NCBI RefSeq assembly: GCF_002277955.1
Contig: NZ_CP018477.1
Coordinates: forward strand, 3,369,206 to 3,433,205
DNA: 64,000 nucleotides
Direction: 5' to 3'
Origin: Thermogutta terrifontis
GTDB lineage: Bacteria > Planctomycetota > Planctomycetia > Pirellulales > Thermoguttaceae
Within the stretch, counting starts at the first letter, position 1; each line of letters opens with the position of its first letter. The notes beneath the pieces are model-generated. The model was not told where the DNA came from, ran no database searches, and was given only the letters and a program-made list of their open reading frames with translations. The position numbers and the translations under genes were made by a program. Positions 16,198 through 25,456 of this stretch are shown here, piece after piece.

Positions 16198-17519
16198 GCC
16201 GCCTTTGCCTTGGTGGGATGACCCTCCGCCCGCGGGCTTCGATCAGCGGGAAGTCGATGGAGGTGCGCGCTAAGCAAATTGGCTGCCGCCGCCAGGGTGG
16301 CCAACGCCTCCTCAAAGTGCTTGGCCGACGCCACAGCCGAGAGATTCTGTTCCAAAAGCCGCTGGAGTTCGGCGAGCTCTCCCACGCTTCGAGCGAACTC
16401 TCGCCACGCCATTGCATCCTCGCGGAGACGATTTTCCAGCTCGGTCAGTATTTCCGTGGACCGACGGAGCACCTCGCCCACCGAGTTTATTTGCACGTTG
16501 ACAGGCTCCAGAGTGTTCTTTGCCCAATCAGCCAGCAATTGGAGATGGGCTTTTTCCATTTCCTGCAAGCGGCGGGCGTGTTGCTCGGCCGTGGCATTGA
16601 GGGCGCTGGTCATAGCCATTTCCAGAGCCTGACCCGCGCGATTCCACAAGTTCCCTATCGCTTCGTCCCGCTCCTTGAGAGTCCGCTGCCACAGTTCGTT
16701 CTGGGTGTTTACAAGTTCTTCGCATGCCTGGACGACGTCCCGTAACGCCTGCCGTACCTCCGCATTCTGATCTCCGGCGGATTCGCCCACGAACATGGGA
16801 AGCAGTACGTCCTGGACGCGGTCCGAAACGGCGGCCACCAGTTTCTGCTCCGCTCGATCCACTGCATACTGAACGAGCATCAGGATCATGGAAAGGGCCA
16901 GCGCAAGAGCCGTTGTGTCGAAGGCGACCATCAATCCCCCCATAACCGTGGGAAGTGTCTCTTCAAGCTGCTGGGGAGAAAGGTTCCCCAGGGAAAGCGT
17001 GATTCCCACGACTGTTCCCAAGAATCCCAGAATGGGAATCGCCCAAACGACAAGCCGCACGAACCCGTAGTCAGCGCGGCGATTCTCAGCCTCTTCCTGG
17101 GCAAGCTCTCTCAGATACTCGTCCAGACCCCGGCTCGACTGTCGGCGCTGCACATAGAGAATGCCCGCCCTCATGTGGCGAAGGAACGTGCTCTCGCCGA
17201 CCGCTTTCGCGTACCCATCGATCGCCTGCGAAAGCTCCTGAGGACTCGTCCTGGGTGAATATGTCTGAGCCTGCAAGTGCACCAGGTGGGCCCATTCTCC
17301 CGCCACCCGCCATCCTTTGAACACGAGTGTGCTCAATCCCAGGAAGAAAAGAAGCGTTTCGATGTATTCGATGGGGTGACCGGTCGTGTACCGGCGGAGA
17401 AACTCTGCTCCCGGCCAGTCAGCCGTTTTGAGAGCAAAAAGATACACAGTAAATAAAGCGCCTCCCCAAATCAGGGGCGAACTTGCAATCCGATGGAGGA
17501 TATAACGGAAGGTCCTCAT
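16194..17519 (-). CDS. MotA/TolQ/ExbB-type proton channel family protein
   Basis: A 441-residue inner-membrane protein and first gene of the operon. Hydrophobic segments lie near residues 15-30 and 55-70, and two strong ones at about 155-180 (V-V-W-A-I-P-I-L-G-F-L-G-T-V-V-G-I) and 197-220 (V-M-G-G-L-M-V-A-F-D-T-T-A-L-A-L). This is the layout of the MotA/TolQ/ExbB channel domain, with the usual G-F-L-G-T-V-x-G motif and a polar Thr pair in the last helix. The C-terminal 200 residues are helical and charged, longer than in ExbB. The two ExbD-like proteins follow directly. The substrate or load of the complex is unknown. Confidence 0.75.
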   Translation of the reverse strand: MRTFRYILHRIASSPLIWGGALFTVYLFALKTADWPGAEFLRRYTTGHPIEYIETLLFFLGLSTLVFKGWRVAGEWAHLVHLQAQTYSPRTSPQELSQAIDGYAKAVGESTFLRHMRAGILYVQRRQSSRGLDEYLRELAQEEAENRRADYGFVRLVVWAIPILGFLGTVVGITLSLGNLSPQQLEETLPTVMGGLMVAFDTTALALALSMILMLVQYAVDRAEQKLVAAVSDRVQDVLLPMFVGESAGDQNAEVRQALRDVVQACEELVNTQNELWQRTLKERDEAIGNLWNRAGQALEMAMTSALNATAEQHARRLQEMEKAHLQLLADWAKNTLEPVNVQINSVGEVLRRSTEILTELENRLREDAMAWREFARSVGELAELQRLLEQNLSAVASAKHFEEALATLAAAANLLSAHLHRLPADRSPRAEGHPTKAKAA

Positions 17520-18229
17520 GAGGGTGGGTCCCGATCTTCCTGACGTAATTTTTGTTGAACCAGGTTTCTCTCGTTTTCCGGCGGGGGATTGTCCCTGAGA
17601 CTGGTCACCGGGTCAATGTCAAGTGAAACGGCGAGAGACCAGTCCCGTCTCGGTACAATCGACACAATCGCTGCGATCGCTTCAATTTAAAAACTCGACC
17701 AAGACGACAAAAACAAAAATTGGGAGTCTAGCGAAATGTGAGAAGAAAGAGAAACTCAGTACTCAGGGCTTTCTGCCATTCCGGTTAATCCACACAGAAC
17801 GCGCAGTTTGCCAAAATTGCTCTTCACGATTTTTCGCAAATCACCTATGATGTGCCCGAGATTTCCCGGTCATCGGAGTATTCGCGCTTTTTGAAACTTG
17901 AGTGATCACCCGCCTGGATAGGTTTCGATCCTAGCCCACAGGCGGTAGGACCAGCGCCGGAGAGCACGTTTTACTGGTTGGAATCGCTGCCAGCCGAGGT
18001 TTCCGGGAAGGAACTCTCTCCGGTGTTTACCATTTTTACACGGGGAAACGCCGGCTCGGAGACACGCACGGCGGTCGGAGTGTCTTTCCGCCGGACAAGT
18101 GTTCGGGAAAACTCCAGCACGGATGAAACTGACCGGAGGGAATGAAAAGTTGACGCGGAAAACCGAATTGCTGACAGGGGCGCGGCACGGTAAATCCGCT
18201 CGCCACGCATGAAGACACGCTAACCAGGA
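17520..18229. other. Divergent spacer, nothing recognised
   Basis: About 710 bases between the ExbB-like operon and the DUF11-type lipoprotein gene, which point away from each other. Promoters for both should lie here. No supported ORF, RNA gene or repeat is visible. A-rich stretches occur around 17690-17760. Confidence 0.4.
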
Positions 18230-21046
18230 GTGGCGTCACGTATTTATGAAAGACCCATGAGACTATGGAGTGCTCCGCCTAGCTGCGGTTCTTACCCGTG
18301 GCACCACAGCGCACGGAATTCGTTCGTGCTTATCGCCGTTGTGGTGAGCGGATGTATTACCCCCGCAACTACTCCCCCGCCAGCCGCTGTGCCCGGTATG
18401 GTACCACCTCCTGCTGCCTCCGGAGAATACTATCGGGAAGTCCCAGGCCCCATCCTTCCCGGTGACTGTTCCGAGTTCACCGTGGTGCCGCAGGAGACGG
18501 CGGCGGCCGTGGGAACAGAGGTGATTCTTGTGGCCAGCGTTCGCGGCCAGGATCAGTACATGCTGACGAACCAGCGCGTGGAATGGACGATCATGCCTGG
18601 GGGAGTGGGGGCGTTTGTTGATTTCAACCGAGCGACCCTCATCGATTATCTGGTGGGTGACTTTACCCGACCGCGAAAAGTCAACGAGCATTTTGTCATC
18701 ACCAGCACCACACGCCAGTATTTGCGACTGACCCGGGGCACGGTCGATCCCAATGATGATGTCATCATCCGACCCGGTCAGGCGTGGGTCAGTCTGACCA
18801 GTCCCATCGAGGGGACCTCTGTGGTGCAAGTCTATGTGCCTTGCGTTCATAGCTGGAACCGTCGGGTGCAAACCGCGACGATTCACTGGGTGGATGCACA
18901 GTGGACCCTCCCGCCCCCGGCGATCGTCCCGGCTGGTTCACGCCATAAACTTGTCACAACCGTGACCCGTCAGCGAGACCGATCTCCGTGTTCCGGGTGG
19001 AAAGTCCGGTACGAGATCACGGGAGGAGTCACCGCGGCTTTCGCCCCGGAGGGCTCCACGTCGGTGGAAATCCCTGTGGATTCCTCTGGACAGGCGGCGG
19101 CCGAGATTTACCAAACTCAGCCGCTCGGCGGTTCGACCCAGGTCAGCGTCCAGATTATCCGTCCAGGAGATGCCCCGGGGGCGGCGGGGAAACAACTTAT
19201 CGTGGCCACAGGACAGACGCTTGTCACCTGGTCCGCGGCCCAACTGGCGGTGCGGGTCAACGCTCCACAAACTGTCGCCGTGGGCGGGAGCACGACCGTT
19301 CGCATTGAAGTGAATAATCCCGGCGACCTCCCGGCGGAAAATGTCATGGTAACGGCCACCCTGCCTGCCGGCTTTACCCAGCGGAGTACCACGCCCGTCG
19401 CTTCGGTGTCGGGAAACACCTTGACGTGGAACATCGGACGGCTGAATGCCCACGAGATGCGCACACTTGATGTGGTTATCGAAGCTTCGCAAGGTGCCAC
19501 GGGATCTTTGTGCGCCGAAGCGCAGGGAGCAGGTGGCCTGCGTGCCCAGCATTGCGCCACAATATCGGCCGGAGCGGCAGCCCCCGCCACCACTTCGACC
19601 GCAGGCGTCGTGGAATTGCGCGTGCAGGGGCCCGATCGTGCCACCGTTGGCCAGGAAGTGACGTTCGTCATTTCGATCACGAATCGCAGTACCAGTCCGC
19701 TGGGCAATCTCCTCGTGAAGGATACATTCGATCGTGGTTTTCAGCACGCGGTGGGACAGGGGGCCGTGGAACGGGACCTCCCCGGAACACTCCAGCCCGG
19801 TGAAACAAAAACAATTGGCGTGGTTTTTAAGATTGTGCAGCCAGGACGGTGGTGCCACACCGTTCAGGTGAGCGGACCAACTGGTGTTCTGGCCTCGCAG
19901 TCGGCATGTCTCGAAGCCCAGCCAGGAACGTCGGGGTCTGGGTCCGGTCTACCATCGGCTCCCCCTTCGGGAGCTGCGCAGCCCGGGACCTCGTCCACCA
20001 CCAGCCCTGGTACAATTCCGTCGCCTCCGTTGTCCACCACTCCATCCACGGGGAGCCAACCGCCGTTATCCGGGCAGAATCTCACGGGCACGCCTAGCCC
20101 CGCGACACAGCAGCCCACCTTGCCCGGGGCCAGTCCAGGAGTTGGCGTCTCACCTCCGTCGGCCGCCACGCCCTCCCAGCCCGCCCCCTCCACTCCCAGC
20201 CCAACGCTCCAATCGGTGGATTTCAAAATCACCGGGCCGGCGTCTGTCAAATTGGGAGAATCAGCCGTCTTCACGTGCGAAATTACGGTCACCGGCCCCA
20301 GCGCACTCGCCAACCTTCGACTGCGGTGCTCCTTTGATGAAGCGTGGGAGCCCCTTCGAGCAAGTGCTGGTTACCAACTGGAAGGCGATGTCATCACGTG
20401 GACCCTCAACACGCTGGCGCCCAATCAGCCTGTTCGCCGTCAGGTGGAACTGCGAGCCCTGAAGACCAGCGACCAAGCGTGTTGCCGCGGCGAACTGGTC
20501 AGTCCCGACGGCAGTTCAAACGTGCAACGGGCGTGCGTCCGCATTGAGCCGGCAGCGCCAACCCCGACCGTTCGGGGCCGACCACCCATCGCGGAAACGC
20601 CACCGTCAATATCTGACGTTCCGAGTACCCAGGCACCGCCCGCGGAAAGCTCCGCTTCGGGGGAATCCGCGGGCACGTGTCCGCTCAACGTGTCGATCAT
20701 CGATCGCTACGAACCAATCGCCATCGGCAAGTCGAAAGTTGTGGAATTTGTTCTCACCAATTCCGGACGTAGTCCAGTGTCGGACATCCGACTTGCCGTA
20801 ACGATCCCGGACCGCTTCGCCTGGAATCCGGACATGACCTCGGGACCCGATCGGTTCGAATCGCCTTCTCCTGGTCTGGTCGTTTTCGTCACTCGTGAAC
20901 CTTTGCCGGCCGGGCAGAGTTTGCACCTTCGACTCGGTCTTACCGCCAAAAAGTCGGGAACGGGGCAGATCAACGCCCAGGTCACCTGTCAGGGATCGGT
21001 GAAACCTCTCACGGTCACGCGAGAGACCACCGTTGTAAATCGCTAG
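18230..21046 (+). CDS. Large lipoprotein with DUF11/CARDB-type beta-sandwich repeats
   Basis: A 938-residue cell-envelope protein. The N-terminus ends in a lipobox-like L-I-A-V-V-V-S-G-C, so export and lipid anchoring are expected. Four repeats of the DUF11/CARDB kind are seen at about residues 343-420, 460-560, 663-770 and 817-930. Each has a V-x-V-G-x-x-x-x-x-x-I-x-V-x-N core followed by N-V-x-V-x-x-x-L-P-x-G-F or a close variant. A Pro/Ser/Thr-rich linker runs from about 565 to 660. The GTG at 18230 has GGAG unusually close; an ATG at 18257 is an alternative start and keeps the signal. Such proteins are usually surface scaffold or adhesion proteins. The partner is unknown. Confidence 0.7.
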   Translation: MASRIYERPMRLWSAPPSCGSYPWHHSARNSFVLIAVVVSGCITPATTPPPAAVPGMVPPPAASGEYYREVPGPILPGDCSEFTVVPQETAAAVGTEVILVASVRGQDQYMLTNQRVEWTIMPGGVGAFVDFNRATLIDYLVGDFTRPRKVNEHFVITSTTRQYLRLTRGTVDPNDDVIIRPGQAWVSLTSPIEGTSVVQVYVPCVHSWNRRVQTATIHWVDAQWTLPPPAIVPAGSRHKLVTTVTRQRDRSPCSGWKVRYEITGGVTAAFAPEGSTSVEIPVDSSGQAAAEIYQTQPLGGSTQVSVQIIRPGDAPGAAGKQLIVATGQTLVTWSAAQLAVRVNAPQTVAVGGSTTVRIEVNNPGDLPAENVMVTATLPAGFTQRSTTPVASVSGNTLTWNIGRLNAHEMRTLDVVIEASQGATGSLCAEAQGAGGLRAQHCATISAGAAAPATTSTAGVVELRVQGPDRATVGQEVTFVISITNRSTSPLGNLLVKDTFDRGFQHAVGQGAVERDLPGTLQPGETKTIGVVFKIVQPGRWCHTVQVSGPTGVLASQSACLEAQPGTSGSGSGLPSAPPSGAAQPGTSSTTSPGTIPSPPLSTTPSTGSQPPLSGQNLTGTPSPATQQPTLPGASPGVGVSPPSAATPSQPAPSTPSPTLQSVDFKITGPASVKLGESAVFTCEITVTGPSALANLRLRCSFDEAWEPLRASAGYQLEGDVITWTLNTLAPNQPVRRQVELRALKTSDQACCRGELVSPDGSSNVQRACVRIEPAAPTPTVRGRPPIAETPPSISDVPSTQAPPAESSASGESAGTCPLNVSIIDRYEPIAIGKSKVVEFVLTNSGRSPVSDIRLAVTIPDRFAWNPDMTSGPDRFESPSPGLVVFVTREPLPAGQSLHLRLGLTAKKSGTGQINAQVTCQGSVKPLTVTRETTVVNR

Positions 21047-21103
21047 AATAAACGAAGGCAGGATTCGTCCTCGCGATTTTTCGGCATAAGGCAGGGGGCA
21101 ATC

Positions 21104-21475
21104 ATGCGCCGGTTTGTCATTCTGGAACACGACAGTCCCCGCGGACTCCATTACGACTTCATGCTGGAAACGGCGACGCTCCTCTGCACATGGGCGCTGG
21201 GCGAAATGCCGGCTGCCGGAAAAACCATTCCCGCCCAGCAACTGCCCGACCATCGCAGGATCTATCTGGAATACGAAGGGGAAATCTCTGGCGGGCGCGG
21301 CACTGTCCGGCGTTGGGATGAGGGCACTTACCTTCTGCGCAAGCGCACCAGCCTCATGCTGGAACTCGTTCTGAGCGGAAACAGGTTGCGCGGTCGGGCG
21401 ACACTTTCGTTGGTGGATCCCGAGTGTCAAGCGTGGCGATTCGAGTATTGGCCCGACGATTCACTCACAAGTTGA
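21104..21475 (+). CDS. Stand-alone LigD phosphoesterase-domain-like protein
   Basis: The 123-residue protein resembles the 3'-phosphoesterase module at the N-terminus of bacterial DNA ligase D, which trims 3' ends during non-homologous end joining. It opens R-F-V-I-L-E-H-D-S-P-x-G-L-H-Y-D-F-M-L-E, the family start with two conserved His and an Asp. The Arg that normally follows in H-Y-D-F-R-L-E is Met here, and the later catalytic His is not apparent, so enzymatic activity is doubtful. AGGGGG precedes the ATG. No Ku or ligase gene is nearby. It may be a planctomycete variant with another nucleic-acid role. Confidence 0.7.
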   Translation: MRRFVILEHDSPRGLHYDFMLETATLLCTWALGEMPAAGKTIPAQQLPDHRRIYLEYEGEISGGRGTVRRWDEGTYLLRKRTSLMLELVLSGNRLRGRATLSLVDPECQAWRFEYWPDDSLTS

Positions 21476-21812
21476 CCTGATCGCGCTTGGGTCGGTCGTG
21501 CTCCGCACCGAACAAGGTTTTGTGCTGAGAAAGCTCTGTACTCCCCGCTCTCGTACGTGGGACGTTACAGTACAAAATCTCATCATCTTTCTGCTTTGCT
21601 GCAATCCCGGCAGGTCCTGCGTAACGCGACTTTTGAAAAGCCTTCTGGAAGGCCCCTCGAAGGTTGGCGATGAAAGAAAACGGTGGATCCTGAGCCCAAG
21701 GGGCCGGTCGGACTTCCCCTGGCTAATCGGCACGGATGGGCGCTCCATTGGTCGGGACGGTTTTTTCTGTTCCGACTTCCCGCAGAACCAACCAGCCATA
21801 AGGAGCACAACG

Positions 21813-22478
21813 TTGTCGCGTTCGCTATCCGCCCTCATGCCGTTCTGTAACGCCCAGCATCTGGCCCTGCGCGTCGTTCCGGCGTACATCGATGGGCTTT
21901 CCGACCTCACGCCAGAGTGGGAAATTGTTCTCGTGGATGACGGTTCTTCGGACGGGACACCCGACATCCTCTGCGACTTCACCCAGGCCTATCCGCAGGT
22001 CAAACTGGCCATTCATGCACAACCACGTGGCATGTACCTGGCTTATTGCACGGCCCTCGCCCTCAGCCGGGGTGAGTTCCTGTTCATCCCGCTGCACCAT
22101 CGACCGGTAAGCCTGGACGGGCTCCATCGCCTGTGGTCGGCAAGTGCCGAGATGCCCGTGGTCGTGGGTCTTTACGGGGATCCATCTCCGGCACCGAACG
22201 TGGAGTGTATCCTTCTTCACAGGTCAGCCGCATCGCCCATCTTGCCGGCGCTGAGTTGCCCCGAACGGCTCGCTCAGGTTCTTGCCCGGTTTGAGCCCCA
22301 TGTTGCCACAGTGCCGTTAAGAACCGCGGCATGGAGGGGCAGCTTCGAGCCGAAACTAGCAGAGAGTTATGCAACATCCGATGGGCCAGAACCCTCGCCC
22401 CCGCCGCCAAAGAGCGCCATGCCACGATCGGCGCTGGCCATCTTCTCCCGACTTAAGCAATTCGCCCTCGACGAGTAA
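21813..22478 (+). CDS. GT2-like family glycosyltransferase, short
   Basis: A glycosyltransferase-like protein of about 221 residues. The nucleotide-sugar segment is W-E-I-V-L-V-D-D-G-S-S-D-G-T, typical of GT-A family 2. The second part, after A-L-S-R-G-E-F-L-F-I-P-L-H-H-R, departs from the usual D-x-D and acceptor motifs, so it may be catalytically altered. I chose a TTG at 21813 because AAGGAG lies exactly seven bases upstream. Longer in-frame readings back to 21498 run through sequence with no family resemblance, and an ATG at 21837 is the only other candidate. The C-terminus is Pro-rich and unlike the family. Confidence 0.65.
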   Translation: MSRSLSALMPFCNAQHLALRVVPAYIDGLSDLTPEWEIVLVDDGSSDGTPDILCDFTQAYPQVKLAIHAQPRGMYLAYCTALALSRGEFLFIPLHHRPVSLDGLHRLWSASAEMPVVVGLYGDPSPAPNVECILLHRSAASPILPALSCPERLAQVLARFEPHVATVPLRTAAWRGSFEPKLAESYATSDGPEPSPPPPKSAMPRSALAIFSRLKQFALDE

Positions 22479-22515
22479 GTGACCTTGCCTACCCTGTCGA
22501 TCACGGGCAGTTCTC

Positions 22516-23091
22516 TCACGTATCGAAGATCACCTCTGCGCGGTAGCCACCGGGTGTGCGTTCCAGCGTCAGGCCGTGATAGGTTACGGCTTTGATCTCG
22601 ATTTCCCCCGTGTCGCGCTGGGGATCCAGGGGCCGCGCGACAATTCGGCCGTGCAGCCCCTGTCTGTCAAATGTGACGCGGTATTTTATTGGTAAGAGGC
22701 GGTCTGCTGTGCACAGCACAAGAACTTTGCTTAACCAGTCATGGAAGAGATCTTCCCAAACCGCAGGAAGTCTCTGCGTCTCTCCATCCAATTCTCCATG
22801 GACGGACGGTAGTGGTTCTCCCAGCGACACCATGAGTTCCCGTTCCACCGTGGACTGATTCGGCAACGGGGCATCGTTCCCGTTCTTGGACGGCACTTTG
22901 CCGGAAGAGGGTGTTGACCCCTTTAACTCGACATCGTTGACCACGCATTTATCTTCCGGATGTTCAGACAGCACGCTGGGAAACATCTGGGCCACCATCG
23001 CCCGAGCCGCTTCGATGAAAAGCTCTTCCAGCGAGGGTGCCTCTATCCTCACATGCAGGTCGGCTGTGTGGTCGAGCACCGTGAACGGCAT
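22516..23091 (-). CDS. Archease
   Basis: Archease speeds the RNA ligase RtcB by helping its guanylylation. The 191-residue protein opens M-P-F-T-V-L-D-H-T-A-D-L-H-V-R-I, the family start with its metal-binding Asp/His, followed by L-F-I-E-A-A-R-A-M. The second half has L-x-x-W-L-S-K-V-L-V-L-like, V-K-A-V-T-Y-H-G-L-T-L and the closing V-I-F-D-T with its terminal Asp. A polar insertion of about 50 residues after residue 45 makes it longer than the usual ~140. The ATG at 23091 follows AAGGAGGAG, while a longer in-frame start lacks support. RtcB is not in the window. Confidence 0.88.
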   Translation of the reverse strand: MPFTVLDHTADLHVRIEAPSLEELFIEAARAMVAQMFPSVLSEHPEDKCVVNDVELKGSTPSSGKVPSKNGNDAPLPNQSTVERELMVSLGEPLPSVHGELDGETQRLPAVWEDLFHDWLSKVLVLCTADRLLPIKYRVTFDRQGLHGRIVARPLDPQRDTGEIEIKAVTYHGLTLERTPGGYRAEVIFDT

Positions 23092-23344
23092 CTGCTCTCC
23101 TCCTTCGAATCGGATACAAAGTCCGGAACTTTGCGGCATATCACAAGCGGCGTCCCGAACACCTCCCTCTGTTGCCATCGTATGCGAGAAACCATCGGTC
23201 GCCTACACCCACGTGAGCGCCCGACTGGGCGGTGTGATCCGCGTTGAATAGTCCAACGACACCCGTGCCGGAGATCGTTGCTAGGAACCGTTGCCGGGTA
23301 TCTTCGGGCTCAAGAATTGAGACCTACGGGCCGGAAGTGGATCC

Positions 23345-24754
23345 TCAATACCGGATCTGGATGACGAGAGACCGTCTCAACTCAGGCAGCGGTAGAGGCG
23401 ACTCCAATTTGCCATTAGACCAGGTGTCCGTCCATGGATCATAGAAGCGCACCGTCGCGGCGTCAGGCAAGTTCCAGGAGACGGGAATTGCAAGTTTCGC
23501 GTCGTGAATCGTCTCTGGCGGCTTATCCTCGGCCAATTCCGTGCGCCAAGTGTTTTCCTTATCACGACACCAGATGAGCGTGGTGTGATTGCCTCTCAAA
23601 ACGTACACGTACAGCCGGGGGTGTTCCAGCTCGACGGGCTGGAAATTCTCGGCAGGTGGATCGAGACCCCTGACGACCGCCGCAAACCGGCCAAAATGCC
23701 ACCACAGATTGTTTCTATCCACGTAGACATCCCAGTGCCAGATATGGCCGGGGCCCGCAGCCCCCGCAAAAAATGGGGCAAAAAGCACATCATGAAGAAT
23801 AATACCGTCTTTATCTTTTGCGTAAAGTTTGAATGGTCCGCTGTGATTGGGTTCAACGGCGCCACTTTCCGCAAGCAAAATCGGCTTCCGCACTCCAAAC
23901 GACCGAAGATCCCTCACAGCCTCCGCCGCGAACACCGCGACCGGTCCATGGCAAATCTCCCAGGCGGCTCCCAGATCCAGGTATCGGTGCACCTGCAGCA
24001 CGTCATTGCCTGGCATCTGGCAGAGTCGCCGGTATCGCTCGCGTTTATTTTCGTGGTCATAACTCCCCAGACTCTGCATGGCCAGATTCTGAGGGAACAG
24101 TCGGTGCAACTCCGGCAGCATCTCCGCCGTCCACGGTTCCCACACGTTAGCCCGAACGGCATCCATCTCGTTCCACAGTTCCCATCCAAAGATGATCGGG
24201 TCACAATCGTAACGCGCGGCATACCAGGCGAGCTTCCGCTTATACTGGGCTCGCCCGGCCTCACCGAGGAAGAAATCCGCCGTGTCCCTGGCCGGGCCTC
24301 CATTCTGAATGAGATGCTGCGGCTTGGCTGCCCAGGCCTGAGTTCCTTCGCCGAGGTGGCGAAAATGCTCGGTGCAGAGTTTCAAACGGATTCCGTACTT
24401 TCGGGCAAGCGCCAGAAGTGCGTCGATGCGCTGCGCGCGTTCCTCGTCGAATACCCCGCTCCGCTCGTGCTCGATATCAAAAAAGGGGTTGCTCAGCCAG
24501 ATCCGAACGAAGTTTCCGCCATTGGCGGAGAGCTTCCGAAACCACTCTTCCATGCCGGCAAGCCCCGTGGCCGGCGGCCCGATCATGTTCAAACCGATAG
24601 GAATGTACGGCCTTCCGTCGCTCAACTCGAAATACCGGGGGTCGCGCGGGCTCACGCGGACATGAGCCAACGCCTCCTGCGCCGCCAAATGGAAGGTCCA
24701 AAACCCCATAATTCCCCAGACGATTGCCGCCACCCAAATCCATCGCCGGATCAT
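23345..24754 (-). CDS. Secreted GH5-like glycoside hydrolase
   Basis: A predicted exported TIM-barrel hydrolase of about 469 residues. A hydrophobic signal segment (I-W-V-A-A-I-V-W-G-I-M-G-F) precedes a barrel whose first strand reads Y-I-P-I-G-L-N-M-I-G. The likely acid/base Glu lies in F-G-W-E-L-W-N-E-M-D and the likely nucleophile in I-L-L-A-E-S-G-A, the spacing and context of clan GH-A (GH5 and relatives). A beta domain follows from about residue 370, with W-N-L-P-D-A-A-T-V-R-F-Y-D-P-W-T. Start: the ATG at 24754 has GGGAGA eight bases ahead. The carbohydrate substrate cannot be assigned. Confidence 0.75.
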   Translation of the reverse strand: MIRRWIWVAAIVWGIMGFWTFHLAAQEALAHVRVSPRDPRYFELSDGRPYIPIGLNMIGPPATGLAGMEEWFRKLSANGGNFVRIWLSNPFFDIEHERSGVFDEERAQRIDALLALARKYGIRLKLCTEHFRHLGEGTQAWAAKPQHLIQNGGPARDTADFFLGEAGRAQYKRKLAWYAARYDCDPIIFGWELWNEMDAVRANVWEPWTAEMLPELHRLFPQNLAMQSLGSYDHENKRERYRRLCQMPGNDVLQVHRYLDLGAAWEICHGPVAVFAAEAVRDLRSFGVRKPILLAESGAVEPNHSGPFKLYAKDKDGIILHDVLFAPFFAGAAGPGHIWHWDVYVDRNNLWWHFGRFAAVVRGLDPPAENFQPVELEHPRLYVYVLRGNHTTLIWCRDKENTWRTELAEDKPPETIHDAKLAIPVSWNLPDAATVRFYDPWTDTWSNGKLESPLPLPELRRSLVIQIRY

Positions 24755-24944
24755 CGTGCCATCTCCCATGAAACCCGGATTTTTCGTGGTTTTTTACCCA
24801 AGTGCCATAGAATCGCGGACATTTACTCCACGGCCGGTTCAATCTTCGTGCCAATCCGCTGTGCGGACCGATCTACCGCACATCGTGGGCAAGATCACTC
24901 CCATCATAAGCACGCGTCCCGGCGTCGCAAGGTGTTTGCGATCT

Positions 24945-25350
24945 GAGCCATCCTCACTTTTGCAATACGCTACGACATGCCACGGGCACGATATGTTGTA
25001 GCGGCAATTCATGACTTGCCCCTACCGGTGAACGCTTGCCGTGCGCGATGAAATGGAACGGATCATCCACCTTGGAAAAACGGACCCGACGAGCGGGTCC
25101 CTCCGAAAACACGGAGGGGCACGCTTGTCGTGCCCGATGAGGAGGGATGGATGATCGATCGCTCTTGATCGGCCCCGACAGGCGGGTTCCTCCGAGAGGC
25201 GGGCGTGACAAGCAGGTTTCTCCGGGCCGAATCTCGCTCCCGCGCAAACCGTTGTGGATGTCCGCGTCCCCGTTGGCAAAGGAGAAGTGGGGACGAGTCA
25301 TCTTTGCGCAATAACGCAGGCGGTTTGCGCAAATTTGTGTTGCGTCACGA
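24945..25350 (+). repeat. Interspersed intergenic repeat, copy B with extra hairpin units
   Basis: CTCACTTTTGCAA, a CATGCCACGGGCACGAT block and the palindromic core at 24998-25025 (GTAGCGGCAATTCA then nearly its reverse complement) match copies A and C in the same order. Downstream are short hairpin units with the theme GGACCCGACGAGCGGGTCC and GGGGCACGCTTGTCGTGCCC, which recur near 36.6 and 51.5 kb, and a tail TGGATGTCCGCGTCCCCGTTGG with AAGTGGGGACG shared with copy C. Everything lies between the GH5-like gene and the sulfatase start; no gene is supported here. Confidence 0.7.
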
Positions 25351-25456
25351 AGCCCGATCATCCACAATCCAAAAAAAGAGAATGGGCCGGGACGGACATT
25401 CTTGCGATCGGTTCGTCCCGCCCGACATAACAATCATTACAGGAGGGACGGTCACC

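Noticed and set aside
13348-17519. Zorya-type defence system (ZorA/ZorB)
   Set aside because: The MotA-like and coiled-coil partners fit superficially, but no ZorC/ZorD/ZorE helicase or nuclease gene follows, and the MotB-like peptidoglycan-binding signature is absent.
23504-24946. 480-codon forward frame
   Set aside because: It is antisense to the GH5-like gene, which has a signal peptide, catalytic motifs and a ribosome site. The forward frame has none.
25205-25456. Long N-terminal extension of the sulfatase
   Set aside because: It runs through repeat copy B, and the ATG at 25457 has a perfect ribosome site followed by a signal peptide.
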